Shown here piece by piece: positions 26,170-37,721 of a DNA stretch of 64,000 nt. A model generated the notes under the pieces. It was not told the origin of the DNA and searched no databases. It saw only the letters and a list, made by a program, of their open reading frames with translations. The stretch comes from Tillus elongatus (taxonomy: Eukaryota; Arthropoda; Insecta; Coleoptera; Cleridae), in contig OZ023265.1 of the NCBI GenBank assembly GCA_964006375.1, positions 158,581,618 through 158,645,617 on the forward strand. Direction: 5' to 3'. How positions within the stretch are numbered: position 1 is the first letter of the stretch; every line of letters starts with the position of its first letter. A program made the position numbers and the translations under genes.

Positions 26170-26525
26170 TTCTCAGCATTCATGACGGGTATTATCTCTA
26201 ACTTTGTTAGCTCAAAGGATCCAAAATATTCCAAATTTTCAATAAGTATTTTTAATGTATATCTTGTTGGCTTAGGTTTTTTAGCATATGATGAAGCAAA
26301 AGTTTCTACCTATGTTAGAATTTGATTAGATTCTCCATAAATAACTAGTAAAGTTAAATATTCCTTGCTGGTATCGCCTAGATCGGCTAGGCTCTGATTA
26401 AAATTTGTGGAGAAGCCCTTCACGTTATATAATATTATACGTCTTATATAATTTAGTATCTCTTTCATAATTGTGTTTTGATATTTGCTGTCATGGCCCA
26501 AAGAGGTTAATAGATTAGATAGGTG
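26170..26525 (-). pseudogene. Unrecognised coding-like remnant
   Basis: The minus strand is open for about 110 codons with one TAG (ELTDHLSNLLTSLGHDSKYQ, NTIMKEILNYIRRI, KEYLTLLVIYGES, stop, then VETFASSYAKKPKPTRYTLK and ILIENLEYFGSFE). Composition is protein-like, but I do not recognise a family. No start, splice site or partner is evident. It could be an exon or transposon fragment, or chance. Confidence 0.25.
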
Positions 26526-26901
26526 GTCTGTTAACTCTGTGGTGCGGGGGGGGGGGTGTAGACGCGAGAGGAGGGTAATAACACCTGTAATTTCAAATTG
26601 CGGTTACGCTTTTAAATAACATCGATTAGAAATTTGTTTTACTTTGCTCAAAACTTTTCGAATACGATCAGTTACCAATGTATGTTAATGTTTATTTTTT
26701 GCGAGCTGGCAGTTAAATCGATACTATTGCCTTAAAGACAATATCTTATTTTTTGAGGTGTTGCGTTGTAAACAGAACTGCATAGTGAATCAACGGTATT
26801 ACGAATTGAACGTTATTTATTCAATATTATTTTCATATTCAACAATTAAATCGGTGACTCGTCATAAATATAGATATATGTTCAATGGAAAAAAAAGGTT
26901 T

Positions 26902-26907
26902 TATATA

Positions 26908-26989
<82 letters not shown>
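26902..26989. repeat. (TA)n microsatellite
   Basis: About 88 bp with one TTAA interruption near the left end. Its flanks do not match the AB modules. Confidence 0.93.
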
Positions 26990-26990
<1 letters not shown>

Positions 26991-27036
26991 TTAAAACAGG
27001 AACTTAATAAATAACTTGACTTAACTATCTCTTTGG

Positions 27037-27200
27037 ATGCCTGGTGGAGTTGTTTGTAGTGTATTATTGTGCAAAAAATAATTCTAAAAAGACAATGAAA
27101 AGTGGAGATAAACTTTGTTTCTTTTCTTTTCCAAAAGGAGAAACTATAAAAGTATTAGGTACATTTGCAGACAAGCTCACGGAGGGTTTTTATTAGAAAA
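27037..27200 (+). pseudogene. THAP-like zinc-finger remnant
   Basis: From ATG at 27037 the frame reads MPGGVVCSVLLCKK and stops. In the next frame the sequence continues NNSKKTMKSGDKLCFFSFPK (near 27084-27142). The pattern MPGG, C-x(4)-C, K, basic stretch, FFSFPK resembles the N-terminus of THAP domains, found in P-element-type transposases and host THAP proteins. The later Cys-His pair is not visible. It adjoins the foldback at about 27150. Confidence 0.4.
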
Positions 27201-28060
27201 AATTAGAAATATGCTTAGAAACTCGCCCTCTCCCTTGGATATATAAATCACAAGAAAATTTTTGTGAAAACAGCCCCCAAGTACCAATAGTGAATAGGGG
27301 TGCTTAGCGGGGAAGAAAATCAAAAGGAAGTATAAACGAAAAATGTGAAAAAAACCAACTTAGCCGTACCTATATAAGCTGCCTTTATCCTATTTTGCTG
27401 CTACACCTCCTTAAAATCTTGTTTATCCCGCACAGATCAGGTCCCGTAACTTTCTTGTGAGTTGTTCCCAAGAAATATTTCTTGTGGTTTATGCATTGAG
27501 AGTGGTTTGAGGTATGCAGAAGGGGAAGAGCCCGCCCCGTTTTTGGGAAAGGGCTTCGTCCTAGGGGTTTTCCTTTCCCTACTACATACGTACAACCACC
27601 CACTCCCAATGCATAAACGGTTTTACGCATGCAGAAGGGGAAGAGCCCGCCCCGTTTTTGGGAAAGGGCTTCGTCCTAAGGGTTTTCCTTTCTTTACTAC
27701 ATACGTACAACCACCCACTCCCAATGCATAAACCACCAAAAAAATTTCTTGGGACAAACGTCCAAGAAACTTACTGGACCTGAGGCGAATGGGGGTTCTG
27801 TACCAGGGTAAGTATGAATTTAAGGAGGTGTAGCAGCAAAATGGAATAAAGGCTTATATAGATCCGGCTAAGCTGTTTTTTCGCATTTTTGGTTTCGTCT
27901 TCCCCACTTATTACCCCTATTCACTTCTGGTCCCTTAATTTTTTGGGGGTTATTTGCAAGAAATTTTTCTTGTGGTTTATGCATCTAAGGTGAGTTCTAA
28001 GCAGGTTTCCGAAAAAAATTCTAAAAGCCCTCCGTGAGCTCATCTGAAAATTTACCAAAT
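27150..28060. mobile_element. Foldback element with internal 115-bp duplication
   Basis: Long inverted arms: GCTCACGGAGGG near 27177 faces CCCTCCGTGAGC near 28029; GCTGCTACACCTCCTTAAA at about 27400 faces TTTAAGGAGGTGTAGCAGC near 27820; GTGAATAGGGGT faces ACCCCTATTCAC. In the centre a unit starting ATGCAGAAGGGGAAGAGCCC at 27514 is repeated at 27629 (offset 115 bp) with only a few differences. The centre is GC-rich relative to its surroundings. Confidence 0.7.
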
Positions 28061-29185
28061 ATTAGGATATGTTATTAATTTACTTAATGGGCTAGGACAA
28101 CTAACTATTATTTTAAAATTAAATATAAGATGTAGGAGTTTTTGCTTAGAAATTGACAGCATTAAAAAAACTAAAAATCTAGGCTGTGGCTTAGAACAAA
28201 AACGTTCTGTCCAATTTGAGGCATTACGAATTTATAATTTCATAAATAGTAATTAATTTTTAAGTTGTATAGGTTTAAAAAAAACATAACTTTGAACAAA
28301 GAAACATAAAAATGCCGACTGATTTCAATAGTCGATGCACTATTATTCCACTAGATTTAAATTGAAAATACACGTGACGTATTCCCGCGCCACTCTCTGA
28401 TTGGTCGAGAGTAGCCAGACAATATATCTAATCTAAAAACCTTGCTCATGGTCAACGTATTTGAAATGCAGAATATCTACCAAATAGATAAACTTTTTAA
28501 TTAGTTGAAAACTATTGCAAATATTTTTTAACGTCGGTCCATTTAAGCGAGTATCGCTGAATACCGACAGTTTAAATTTAGTTGTGATTTAAATATAGAA
28601 AATTAGCAAAACATGTTTTAAAATATTTAAAAAATCAGAAAATGTGAGTCTATTTGAACAACTGAAAATAATTTATAGTTTTTCAATTTATTTATTGGTA
28701 TATTTATTAATACATAATTTTACAATGTAAATCACAAATAAACTTAATGTTTGTGCTTGCAATAAACACAATTTTGATTTATGACCTACCTAAAGGGAAC
28801 TGCCAAATTTTACTACTGTCACATTTTTAATTTTGTTAAATATTCAATTACTTTATACTTCCTTTCTGCCACTAACAGTTGCACTACCACTCTAAATGAC
28901 CAGCTCTCATTTTGCAATAGCTTCTCCTCTGAAACCAGAAAATTCCTCGAAAATACTGATATCAATTACAACAGAAAAATTTTGACATTTTGATTTGACA
29001 ACTAACGTATCTATTATATTCAGCTTATACGTAATGTACATTTTTCTGATTATTTTTTAGACTCGCTACATAAATGACATACAACCTTACAATTTTGTAA
29101 ACTACCGATGGCAGTAATAAAAATAACAAGGAAAATTCCAAGGTTTATAGATCAAAGAGGTTGCATGGTAGGTTTGATTAGGTTA
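28061..29185. other. No recognisable gene; small SINE fragment
   Basis: TTTTTTAACGTCGGTCCATT at 28526-28545 resembles the SINE 3' end, but too little remains to be sure. The frame 28781-28993 has no known motif. Confidence 0.35.
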
Positions 29186-29189
29186 GGTT

Positions 29190-30940
29190 TAATTGTGAGT
29201 GGGACATACCGGTCCCTCCACCGCGACCATAAGGTCTATTGTGGCTCACGCCTAATAGTCTATAATTCGCCGAACAAAACTAGCCTCCTGCAGAGGTCGA
29301 TAATCTATGTGAGCGAAAGTTGATCCAGATTTTCCAGAGCAAGATTTGTCTTGCCAAAGAGCAGGTATCTAGTCTTGTCCGCCGCCGGTCAGGAACACAG
29401 TACGTACTCTGCTGTTTCGTCACTTTCTATACACATCCGGCACTCAGTTTCCTGACCAACTCCAATTCGGTGCATGTGGTGGCGCAAGTGTTCTGTGCAC
29501 AGGCCGACTAGAGTACTCAGTTGTTGTCTGTTTAGCTCTAGAAATTTTTTAGCCCTTGGCTCAGACAGGCCATTTATGAAGGCCTTAAAGTGAGCTAATC
29601 CTGGCAGATTTTGCCATTGCTGGATTGTCATTCTTTCTGACCAGGTCTTTAAGGTGCGTTTTGCTCTACATGATGATATCCCCAGCACAGGTTCTGGTCC
29701 GGGTGACCCGGTATCCAGACCGGCGACACCTCATTACAGCTGCCCAGTTCGTTGAGGGCAGATTTACAACTCCATGCCGTTTTTGAATTGCAACGGTAGG
29801 AACCAAGAGCCTTTATTGCAGCTTGGCTATCTGAATATATCTTTATAGATTTGTGTGTGCACTGGTTTTCTATACTTTGCCTTGCACACATCTCGATAGC
29901 ATACACTTCTGTCTGGTGTATTGTTGCGTACTTTCAGAGACTAATTGATAGTCTAGCGTCGGTGTTGCTCCCATATGTACCGGTTCTTACCCCTCTATCG
30001 GTTTTGGAGCCGTCGGTATACCAGCAGAGATCGGCCCTCAATAGAGTCGTTTGATCTCGTTCCCGGTCCTCCCTTTCCAAAACGACGATCTTGAAAGACA
30101 GATCTCTACTGATCTTAGTATGCATCAAGTCTGAGACCATTCCCAGAATCCCATGACCCTCAATGTCATCGGGGAGTCCGGACCCTCCAGACTGATTTCC
30201 TTCGGCATGCTGTCTGTCGTTTGTTTTAATCTATACGTTGTCCACCTCGCCACCCTCTCCAGCCAAATGTGAAGAGGTGGATTTTTAAGGAGGACCTCCA
30301 GAGCAGCCGATGGTGCAGTGCTTATCGCTCCCGTTATCATCAGACAAGCTTGTCTTTGTAGATGAGCCAGTTTGGCCCTCGCGATACCACTAAATGTCTT
30401 GGGCCACCAAACTATGGCTCCATATGTTATCATTGGTCTGATAACCACTACATAGAGCCAGTAAATCTGTTTGGAGTTTATTTCCCAGTTATTTCCACAG
30501 ATCATACGGCATGTCCACAGGGGCAGTTTAGCCCTGCGGATTACATTATTTAACTGTACGTCCCAGTTGAGCTTCTTATCTAGGGTCACCCCCAGATATT
30601 TTGCTTGTTCCGTAAATGGAATCGCGTCCCCCATAAGAATAGGTGCAGCAGATCGTCCACAAAATGGGACCACAGCAGGGGGGACAAAACTCCAACCTGA
30701 GATCCTCCCCCGCAGTCCTGAAGCTGACCACCTCCCCCTGCTACGAGGTGTTAATCCAGCCACAAATGGTAGGTTCCACCCTTCTAGCGATAGTGGCTTC
30801 GTATAGGGAGATAGGTAAAGTGTTTTACGTAATTTTACAACGTCTAAAATAATTTGTGTGGAATGTAAATGATTTTTTTGGTAGTTCTGCAGCTCTGCAG
30901 CACTTATGCACCAACTGCCACTGGGACTTTGAGAAACCAC
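29190..30940 (-). pseudogene. LINE with RNase H, 5'-truncated and frameshifted
   Basis: On the minus strand the frame 30940-30125 holds the end of the RT region (FTEQAKYLGVTLDKKLNW, IVWWPKTFSGIARAKLAHLQ, RQACLMITGAISTAPSAALE, VLLKNPPLHIW). The RNase H domain follows: ADLCWYTDGSKTDRG (30140-29934), MYAIEMCAR and IYSDSQAAIKALGS (29906-29649), after a frameshift. The C-terminal zinc knuckle is ETECRMCIESDETAEYVLCS (29449-29389). The RT catalytic motifs are beyond the 5' truncation. The left 150 bp look like its 3' UTR (GGTTAGGTTTAATTG near 29177). This fits RNase H LINE clades such as R1 or I; clade uncertain. Confidence 0.8.
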
Positions 30941-30959
30941 AGATAATACAGTGAAATAG

Positions 30960-32236
30960 TATAAAGGCTGTCCAGTATACCAGGCCTAATTATAATTATC
31001 ATTAGAAGACTGTTCTGAACGTTTCTTTGGCATAAGTCGCATGAAAATTTTAGTGAATATTAATATTGTACATGCGTTTCAAAAGCTATTAATAAAAAAT
31101 TGATATTTAGGGTAGGATTTTATTGACCTATATTTTCAAAAGAGAGCCCCGTAGGATAAAAAATTACATTGGCTTACGGTGTTATTTTTACCTAATCGAC
31201 CTAAAATTGAAAGATTGCCCACATATTCTAGGGTATCCTACCTACAATGCTTATCTCTTAAAAGTATTCCAACCCACAATAAACATTGTAGTTCAGAGGT
31301 TTAGATTTGTATATAAAATATATCATTAAAATGCTAGACAAAGAGCTTTTATTAAATGCAGCCTTAGAAAGTTTTTCTCTGGCTTCACAAATAATCAATA
31401 ACTTTCGGTTTCATCTAGAACGGCGTATTATCTTAAAAATATGTATATCAAAGTTGAATATAACTCTTTCTGTATAACAAAACTGTTTTTTTTTTGGATT
31501 CTGCAGCATTCTTATTTAATCTTTAATTTCACTCTAACATATTTCTATAATTTCAGCTTTGAGTTCCTTCGATAAAAAAGTGCTCGCCTTAATAATATTA
31601 ATAATAAGATTCAAAATGATACCTTGTAGTGCCTATTGCTTTAGGATTTTCAATGCATACGAACAAAGTTAACATCGGAATTCGAGTAAACAAAAAAAAG
31701 GTGATAAAGTAGCAACTTAGTGGTTTGTTTGTAGAACAGGAAGACTTAGATAGATAGCGATAATGTCACAGATCGCCCTTTGCAATTTTACTACCAACGA
31801 TAATAATAATAATAATGATAACACTAGTGAAGATTCTAACCAACTACCAACCATCTACCGGTAATTATAGAGCATTTTTGTAGATAACACTTTTGAAAAC
31901 TGAAGCAGACAACTTGGAACAAATCAGAAAGGGTAATGTTGCTTTTTAAACATCAAATTTTGGTCATAAATTCATCGATATATTAGCATAGCCTCATGAC
32001 ATTGCTTTCTAGTTCCTTGGTTATTTGCTTTGGTTTTTCTTTTTCAGATAACTTTTGTTTAGTTTAAATAGTTTAGATTTTGTGTATTATAGAGAAATTA
32101 GCCTACATAGCTCCTTAGTAATATAAGATATATGCAGTTGTTTCCAAGTTAGAAGAGAATAACTATGTTTTTAGAATGATCACAACAATCTTACTAAAAT
32201 CTCCCTAACTTCAGAAGTAAATTTATTTCTCAACTA
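30960..32236. other. No recognisable feature
   Basis: AT-rich sequence with small (AAT)n runs (31800-31815). No transposon end or protein motif seen; the open frame 31123-31329 is not recognised. Confidence 0.4.
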
Positions 32237-32336
32237 CAGTATTTTTGTCATATATTGAACAATCTTGACTCAGTGCCAAGTAAACAATCGGCCTAATAGT
32301 AGCTGATGAGTTACAAAAAAACTCCTGCTATAGGTT

Positions 32337-32418
<82 letters not shown>

Positions 32419-32478
32419 CCAGGGTGTCTGTAAAAGGTATGTACAAAATGCTATGACAGATTCCTTAGGCTAAAATAA
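32237..32478. repeat. 242-bp tandem duplication across a transposon junction, left side
   Basis: The block starting CAGTATTTTTGTCATATATT at 32237 recurs at 32479. Each unit contains about 100 bp of flank (ending TCCTGCTATAGGTT), a (TA)n array and the first 60 or so bases of the element beginning CCAGGGTGTCTGTAAAAGGT. The repeats look identical apart from array length and a few bases at the array edge. Confidence 0.9.
32338..32417. repeat. (TA)n microsatellite
   Basis: About 80 bp, in the first unit of the left junction duplication, directly followed by AACCAGGGTGTCTG. Confidence 0.95.
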
Positions 32479-32576
32479 CAGTATTTTTGTCATATATTGA
32501 ACAATCTTGACTCAGTGCCAAGTAAACAATCGGCCTAATAGTAGCTGATGAGTTACAAAAAAACTCCTGCTATAGG

Positions 32577-32577
<1 letters not shown>

Positions 32578-32661
<84 letters not shown>
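32578..32661. repeat. (TA)n microsatellite
   Basis: About 84 bp, in the second unit of the left junction duplication, directly before the full element. Confidence 0.95.
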
Positions 32662-32662
<1 letters not shown>

Positions 32663-33744
32663 CCAGGGTGTCTGTAAAAGGTATGTACAAAATGCTATGA
32701 CAGATTCCTTAGGCTAAAATAACAGGATTTAGCTCAATTTGCCTTAGTCCAAAAGTTGAAAGTTTTCGAAATACAGGGTGTCGAAGTTATTATTTGTTGA
32801 AACTCTTTTCAAATATCTATTTTAGTAATAACAGGATTTGCATAAAATTTTGTACTTAGAGATTTTTCAGGATGACAAATCCATGCTTAATCATAGTTTT
32901 GATATACATTGCAGAGGGCTCCACACCTGCCTGGGTATATCAAATTTCTTATCAGAAATTCTTATTACCCGATATGTTATCTTCCATAAAGGTATGCCTT
33001 GTAGATTTTAACTGGAGAAGCCGTTTCTGTGCTAATCAAATTTAAGTGTTTCATTGCGTTCTAAAATTCCTCACAGGAACGACTACACATTATTAAGTAT
33101 TGTTATTAGTTACAAAATAGTACTGTCAAACAGCTAAGTCTGACAAGTTGTCACTGTAGTTTTGAAAGTGATCACTTCTTTCGTCAATTTCTTGGACCAG
33201 TTCTAAGCCTGTATAAAGTGTGTTGACGTTCTTATGATGAATTTTAGTCCGCAACGAAACACTTAAATTCTATTATCACAGAAACGGCTCCGCAAATCAA
33301 CAACTACAAGGTATACCTTCATGGAAAATCACATATCAGGTAATAAAAATTTCTGGTAAGAAGCTATTGAACTTTAAATGTGGACAAACGGCTGCTCGTT
33401 GGCGCCCTCTGCAAGATACATCAAAACTATGATCAAACATGAATTGCTCCTTCTGAAAAACCTTTAAGTACCAAATTTCATGCAAATCCTGCTATTACCA
33501 AGAAATGTATTTGAAAAGGAGTTTCAACAAATAATAACTTCCACTTGTTGTTTTTGGAGCTGGCGTGACAACATACTACTTGGTTCCGCAACTAGGAGGT
33601 GGCGGCACGTTACTTCCTGTCTTAGTAACTTGGACGCCCTGTATTTCAAAAACTATCAACTTTTGGACTAAATTGGGCTAGATCCTCATATTTTAGCCTA
33701 AGAAATCTGTCATAGTATTTTGTACAGACCTTTTAGAGACACCT

Positions 33745-33745
<1 letters not shown>
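32662..33745. mobile_element. Long-TIR non-autonomous element between (TA)n arrays
   Basis: The left end CCAGGGTGTCTGTAAAAGGT and the right end in reverse CAAGGTGTCTCTAAAAGGTC begin inverted arms of roughly 400 bp that share AAATACAGG(G)TGTCG / TACAGGGCGTCC, CAACAAATAATAACTT and GAAACGGCT segments. No transposase is seen. A family C fragment (33549-33612) interrupts the right arm. The TA-rich flanks and CAGGGTGTCT end suggest a Tc1/mariner derivative. Internal CAGAGGGC / GCCCTCTG blocks resemble those in the mariner remnant at 63014-64000. Confidence 0.65.
33549..33612 (-). mobile_element. Family C terminal fragment within a TIR
   Basis: TTTTTGGAGCTGGCGTGACA through GCGGCACGTT matches the right terminus of the foldback at 25683-26165. 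It is absent from the opposite arm of the host element, so it is a later insertion or patch. Confidence 0.65.

Positions 33746-33796
<51 letters not shown>
33746..33796. repeat. (TA)n microsatellite
   Basis: About 51 bp, right junction, first unit; follows AGAGACACCTTG. Confidence 0.95.
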
Positions 33797-33797
<1 letters not shown>

Positions 33798-33914
33798 TTA
33801 TTATGAAAATTTATTTCAAAAACTATCAACTTTTGGACTAAATTGGGCTAGATCCTCATATTTTAGCCTAAGAAATCTGTCATAGTATTTTGTACAGACC
33901 TTTTAGAGACACCT

Positions 33915-33915
<1 letters not shown>

Positions 33916-33996
<81 letters not shown>
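33916..33996. repeat. (TA)n microsatellite
   Basis: About 81 bp, right junction, second unit. Apart from length it occupies the same position as the array at 33746. Confidence 0.95.
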
Positions 33997-33997
<1 letters not shown>

Positions 33998-34239
33998 TTA
34001 TTATGAAAATTAATAGAATCATAAGCAAATTGTGTAGTAAAATCGTTTATTGCTCACAAAATAATAGTTTTGCTAAATTATACAATTACTATTATATTAG
34101 TGGCTTCTTAATAGCCACAACAAGTTGAAAACCTGTGAACACTGTGTGTTGTTAAATGCCGTCGGAAGGCAATGGCAAATCACCGAGTATACTTCAATTA
34201 ATTCCTTAGGGAAACAGCGACACTCAGGTTAAGTATTTA

Positions 34240-34600
34240 CTTATTTAATTTTACTAGTTACAAGGAAATATGCCCTCATTTGGTGTCAATAACTGCTTTA
34301 GTCGTTTTGGCACTGACTCACTAAGTTTCTGACAGTTTTTAGAGATCAGCCCATCTCGATGCCTCACTGATTGACTCCATCATCCTTGTTTTTGTAGTGC
34401 AATAGATTTTGCAGTCTACCCTTGGAAATGTCGCAAAGGTTCTCTATGGCGTTTAAATCGGCTGAATTCTCAGACCAGTCTAAAATTGTTAACTTCTTAT
34501 CCTGAAAAAAGAAAATAATTTCCTTCGATTTGTGGCAGTGGGCAGAGTCCTGCTGGAGAACTGCTCCTCCTTGGGCTGACACTTTGTGAACCATTTGTTC
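34240..34600 (-). pseudogene. Tc1-type (DD34E) transposase fragment
   Basis: The minus-strand frame 34594-34364 reads VSAQGGAVLQQDSAHCHKSK then LTILDWSENSADLNAIENL. The Asp of QQDSAH and the Glu of AIENL are separated by 34 residues, the DD34E signature of Tc1 elements, and SADLNAIENL matches the usual SPDLNPIENL block. Everything N-terminal, including the first Asp and the DNA-binding domain, is missing. The 34240-34363 part looks like decayed continuation. Confidence 0.75.
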
Positions 34601-34632
34601 AAATGATGTTCTAATTATAATTTATTTTCTTT

Positions 34633-35330
34633 TTGTGGTTGCTTGTCATGCTTTCAATTATGGTGAAAATTAAATTTGGTGTTCCGCAAGGAACGATTCT
34701 CAGACCCTTGTTATTCATCATTTATATAAACGATTACTTTCATGTTAAATCATTAGAAGGGATAATGGCGTACGTGAATGATGCTGCTATATTTTATAAC
34801 GCAGGATCATGGGATATACCCAAACCTACAGGTGAATCAGATTTTTGAAAAATCCTAAAATTGTTTCACAACCAATTGTTAACTGTGAATGCCGCGAAGA
34901 CGGTGTAGATACCACTGTCATGTTACGAAAGTAACTTACCAACTTTCACTACTCTCGAAGTAGGTCATGGCATGAAAATGAGGGGTGTGAAGTATACAAT
35001 ATATTTAGGTCTTACCACAGATTCACACATGAAATGGGAACACCATATTGTAAATATAACTAGAAAAATGCTACACATCAAACACCTGAAGAATATATAT
35101 TATTCTTTAATGACGAGTCACCTACGCTATGCTATAATAGCCTGGGATGGTGCCGCAAAATGCCATATAAGTTAAATACAAATCGCTTAAAATTGTCTCG
35201 CAAAAATGATTTATGGTAAAGAACATATACATTCTAGTGATGTTTTATACGCTGAAACAAGGCTGATCAATACTAGAAACCTTTTCTATTTTAACAATGC
35301 GGTATATCAGCAAATATTCATGTGAATTTA
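34633..35330 (+). pseudogene. LINE reverse-transcriptase fragment
   Basis: KFGVPQGTILRPLLFIIYIN and GIMAYVNDAAIFY (34663-34800) are RT motifs; the active site Ala-Asp-Asp is altered to Val-Asn-Asp. After a stop, the frame 34972-35175 gives YLGLTTDSHMKWEHHI and YYSLMTSHLRYAIIAWDGAA, the thumb-region block of CR1/jockey-type RTs. The rest is decayed, and the element is inactive. Confidence 0.65.
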
Positions 35331-35470
35331 AGGATGGAATAATAATCATAATGCGATATACTGCGCTCGGGAATCTAGAAGGAAAAAGCTGAGAAGACTA
35401 TTGCACAGCGTTCCTATTCCTTTGCGCAAGAATATATAATTCTATACCAGCCTAAATTTGCCTGCTGCAT

Positions 35471-36245
35471 AGGCTTATGCATAGGGTTAAAAAATATGGT
35501 TAAAAAAGTGGAAAGCTGAAGTAGATCGCGAAATATTTCACAGAGTCATCTAAATCTATTGCTGGTGTAATGGTTTTTCTTTTATTTTGTGTTTCTCATA
35601 GGCTTAGGTATAAGGTTAAAAAATAGAGTTTAAAAAGTAGAGAGCTGAAGTAGATCGCGAAGTATTTCACAGAGTCATCTAAATCTATATGCTGGTGTAA
35701 TGGTTTTTCTCTTATTTTGTGTTTCTGATAGGCTTAGGCATAGGGTTAAAAAATAGGGTTGAAAAAGTGAAGAGCTGAAGTAGATCGTGAAGTAATTCAC
35801 AGAGTCATCTAAATCCATATGCTGGTGTAATAATTTTTCTTTATTTTGTGTTTCTCAAAGTCTTATGTATAGGGTTAAAAATAGGGTTAAAAAAGTGGAG
35901 AGCTGAAGTAGATCGCGAAGTATTTCACAGAATCATCTAAATCCATATGCTGGTGTAACGGTTTTTCTTTTATTTTGTGTTTCTCATAGGCTTAGGCATA
36001 GGGTTAAAGAATAGGGTTAAAAAAGTGGCGAGCTGAAGTAGATCGCGAAGTATTTCACAGAATCATCTAAATCCATGTGCTGGTGTAACAGTTTTTCTTT
36101 TATTTTGTGTTTCTCATAGGCTTAGGCATAGGGTTAAAGAATAGGGTTAAAAAAGTGGAGAGCTGAAGTAGATCGCGAAGTATTTCACAGAATCATCTAA
36201 ATCCATATGCTGGTGTAATGGTTTTTCTTTTATTTTGTGTTTCTC
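35471..36245. repeat. Minisatellite, six units of 129-130 bp
   Basis: Units start at or near GGCTTAGGCATAGGGTT at 35471, 35600, 35730, 35860, 35989 and 36119 and end at about 36245. Conserved blocks are AGCTGAAGTAGATCGCGAAG, TATTTCACAGA(A/G)TCATCTAA and TTTTATTTTGTGTTTCTC. The last three units are closest to each other. No gap or spacer pattern; not CRISPR. The array starts just past the LINE fragment. Confidence 0.9.
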
Positions 36246-37720
36246 GTGCCTGGTCTTTAACTTGTGAGCCGGCGTATGTGTGTAAGTGTGTGTAGATTAC
36301 ACACAGTGTGGCTCAGAGCAATTAGAAGTAAAAATTTTGTCTATAGCCAAAAAAAGTACAAATAGACCTCTTTTTAAATATTTTCCGCGAATCTCTGAAT
36401 TTCTTCTGCAATTTCGGTTTTTTAATTGAATTTATTTACTATTTCAGATTATATGAGCTATATTTGTTTAAGAGAGAACAATGTTCCTTGGATCACCAAC
36501 AAGTCTTTGACCTAGATGACTGTTAATGTTATTGAACGATCAGTCCCTTAATGCAATTTGTAAGTTGCTTTCTAAAAATTTATATTTCTCTATAAATTAT
36601 TATATTGTATATTAATTATTATAACTAAAAAGAGGAGCGTTACAGTTCTTGCAACAGGGCGACATTAGGATATGATGATGGTGATGGTAATGGTGATAAA
36701 ATCTAATTCTGATAATGGAACATTTATCATATGGTAACACCATAACGTTTTAAGTTGGTCCGACAAATGCCTACTAAAATTGTCAGTGAGTTTTATCAAA
36801 AATAGTGGCATCCCTCTCTACATACTTACAACTACGTTCTCACAAACACTTTAACAAAAATCTTATTAAAATCATTTTGATATTTATATTAACTTCGAAA
36901 CATCTGCATATACGCTATAGTGATAATAAATGGATAAAACAATGCAAAAATCGAAAAATGATAATAGAAATAGTCCTAAATAGTTTTCAAGCAATGCGAT
37001 AGGATAAAGACGCATGAACATGTTTCATATTCATATTTCCCCCAAACGTTTAATTAACAACAATATATTTTATTTAAGCAAGTACATTTCCTCTCTAGAA
37101 ATAAAGTAACAGAAAAATCCAATTATATACTGCGTCTCTGAGTTGCTACGTCTAAGATACGTAATAATGCTTGTGGTGAATACGCAATACATTCCGAGAG
37201 GCCACAGGTAAAAAAAATTTGAAATATTCAGTATATGTACATGTATATTTATATTATTATATTATCAAACTCAATATAAAGTTATATCATTAACATATCA
37301 TCATTATCTCTCTGTCTTGTATTATGCTCATGCATCTCACTCAGATTTCCTAATTTGTCAATCAAGCAAATGGGCAATTTGATCTTAAAAATATACCGAA
37401 TTGCTTTATATTATATAAGTTATCTGGTTTGTATTTATGAAACCTAAAACCTCCAGCATATTATTTATTAATGTATATCTATTACTCTTTTGTGTATATC
37501 TCATAACTTTGTTCTGTATTTTTGTAACTGCTTAATTTCATTTCTATTTGTGTATGTCATGATTGTTGTACAATACCCAACATATGGTTAAACAAGCGAC
37601 CTTTACAGAAACGTTCCCATATACATGTTCTCGTATGTGCATATTCTTCTAATCAAGTATCATTTTTGGTTCATTTTGTTCATTATATATTTTGTATGTG
37701 ATTTAAATTCACACTGTGAT
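36246..37720. other. No recognisable feature
   Basis: AT-rich; a short TGTGTG run near 36276. Open frame 36805-37002 is not recognised. No transposon termini seen. Confidence 0.4.
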
Positions 37721-37721
37721 A

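Larger units (their letters stand above)
33642..34008. repeat. 170-bp tandem duplication across the right transposon junction
   Basis: The block starting TATTTCAAAAACTATCAACT at 33642 recurs at 33812. Each unit holds the last 105 bp of the element, a (TA)n array and CTTATTATGAAAATT of flank. The copies differ mainly in array length. It mirrors the duplication on the left side. Confidence 0.9.

Noticed and set aside
35471..36245. Possible CRISPR array
   Set aside because: The 129-bp units are directly adjacent with no unique spacers, and the sequence is eukaryotic; it is a minisatellite.
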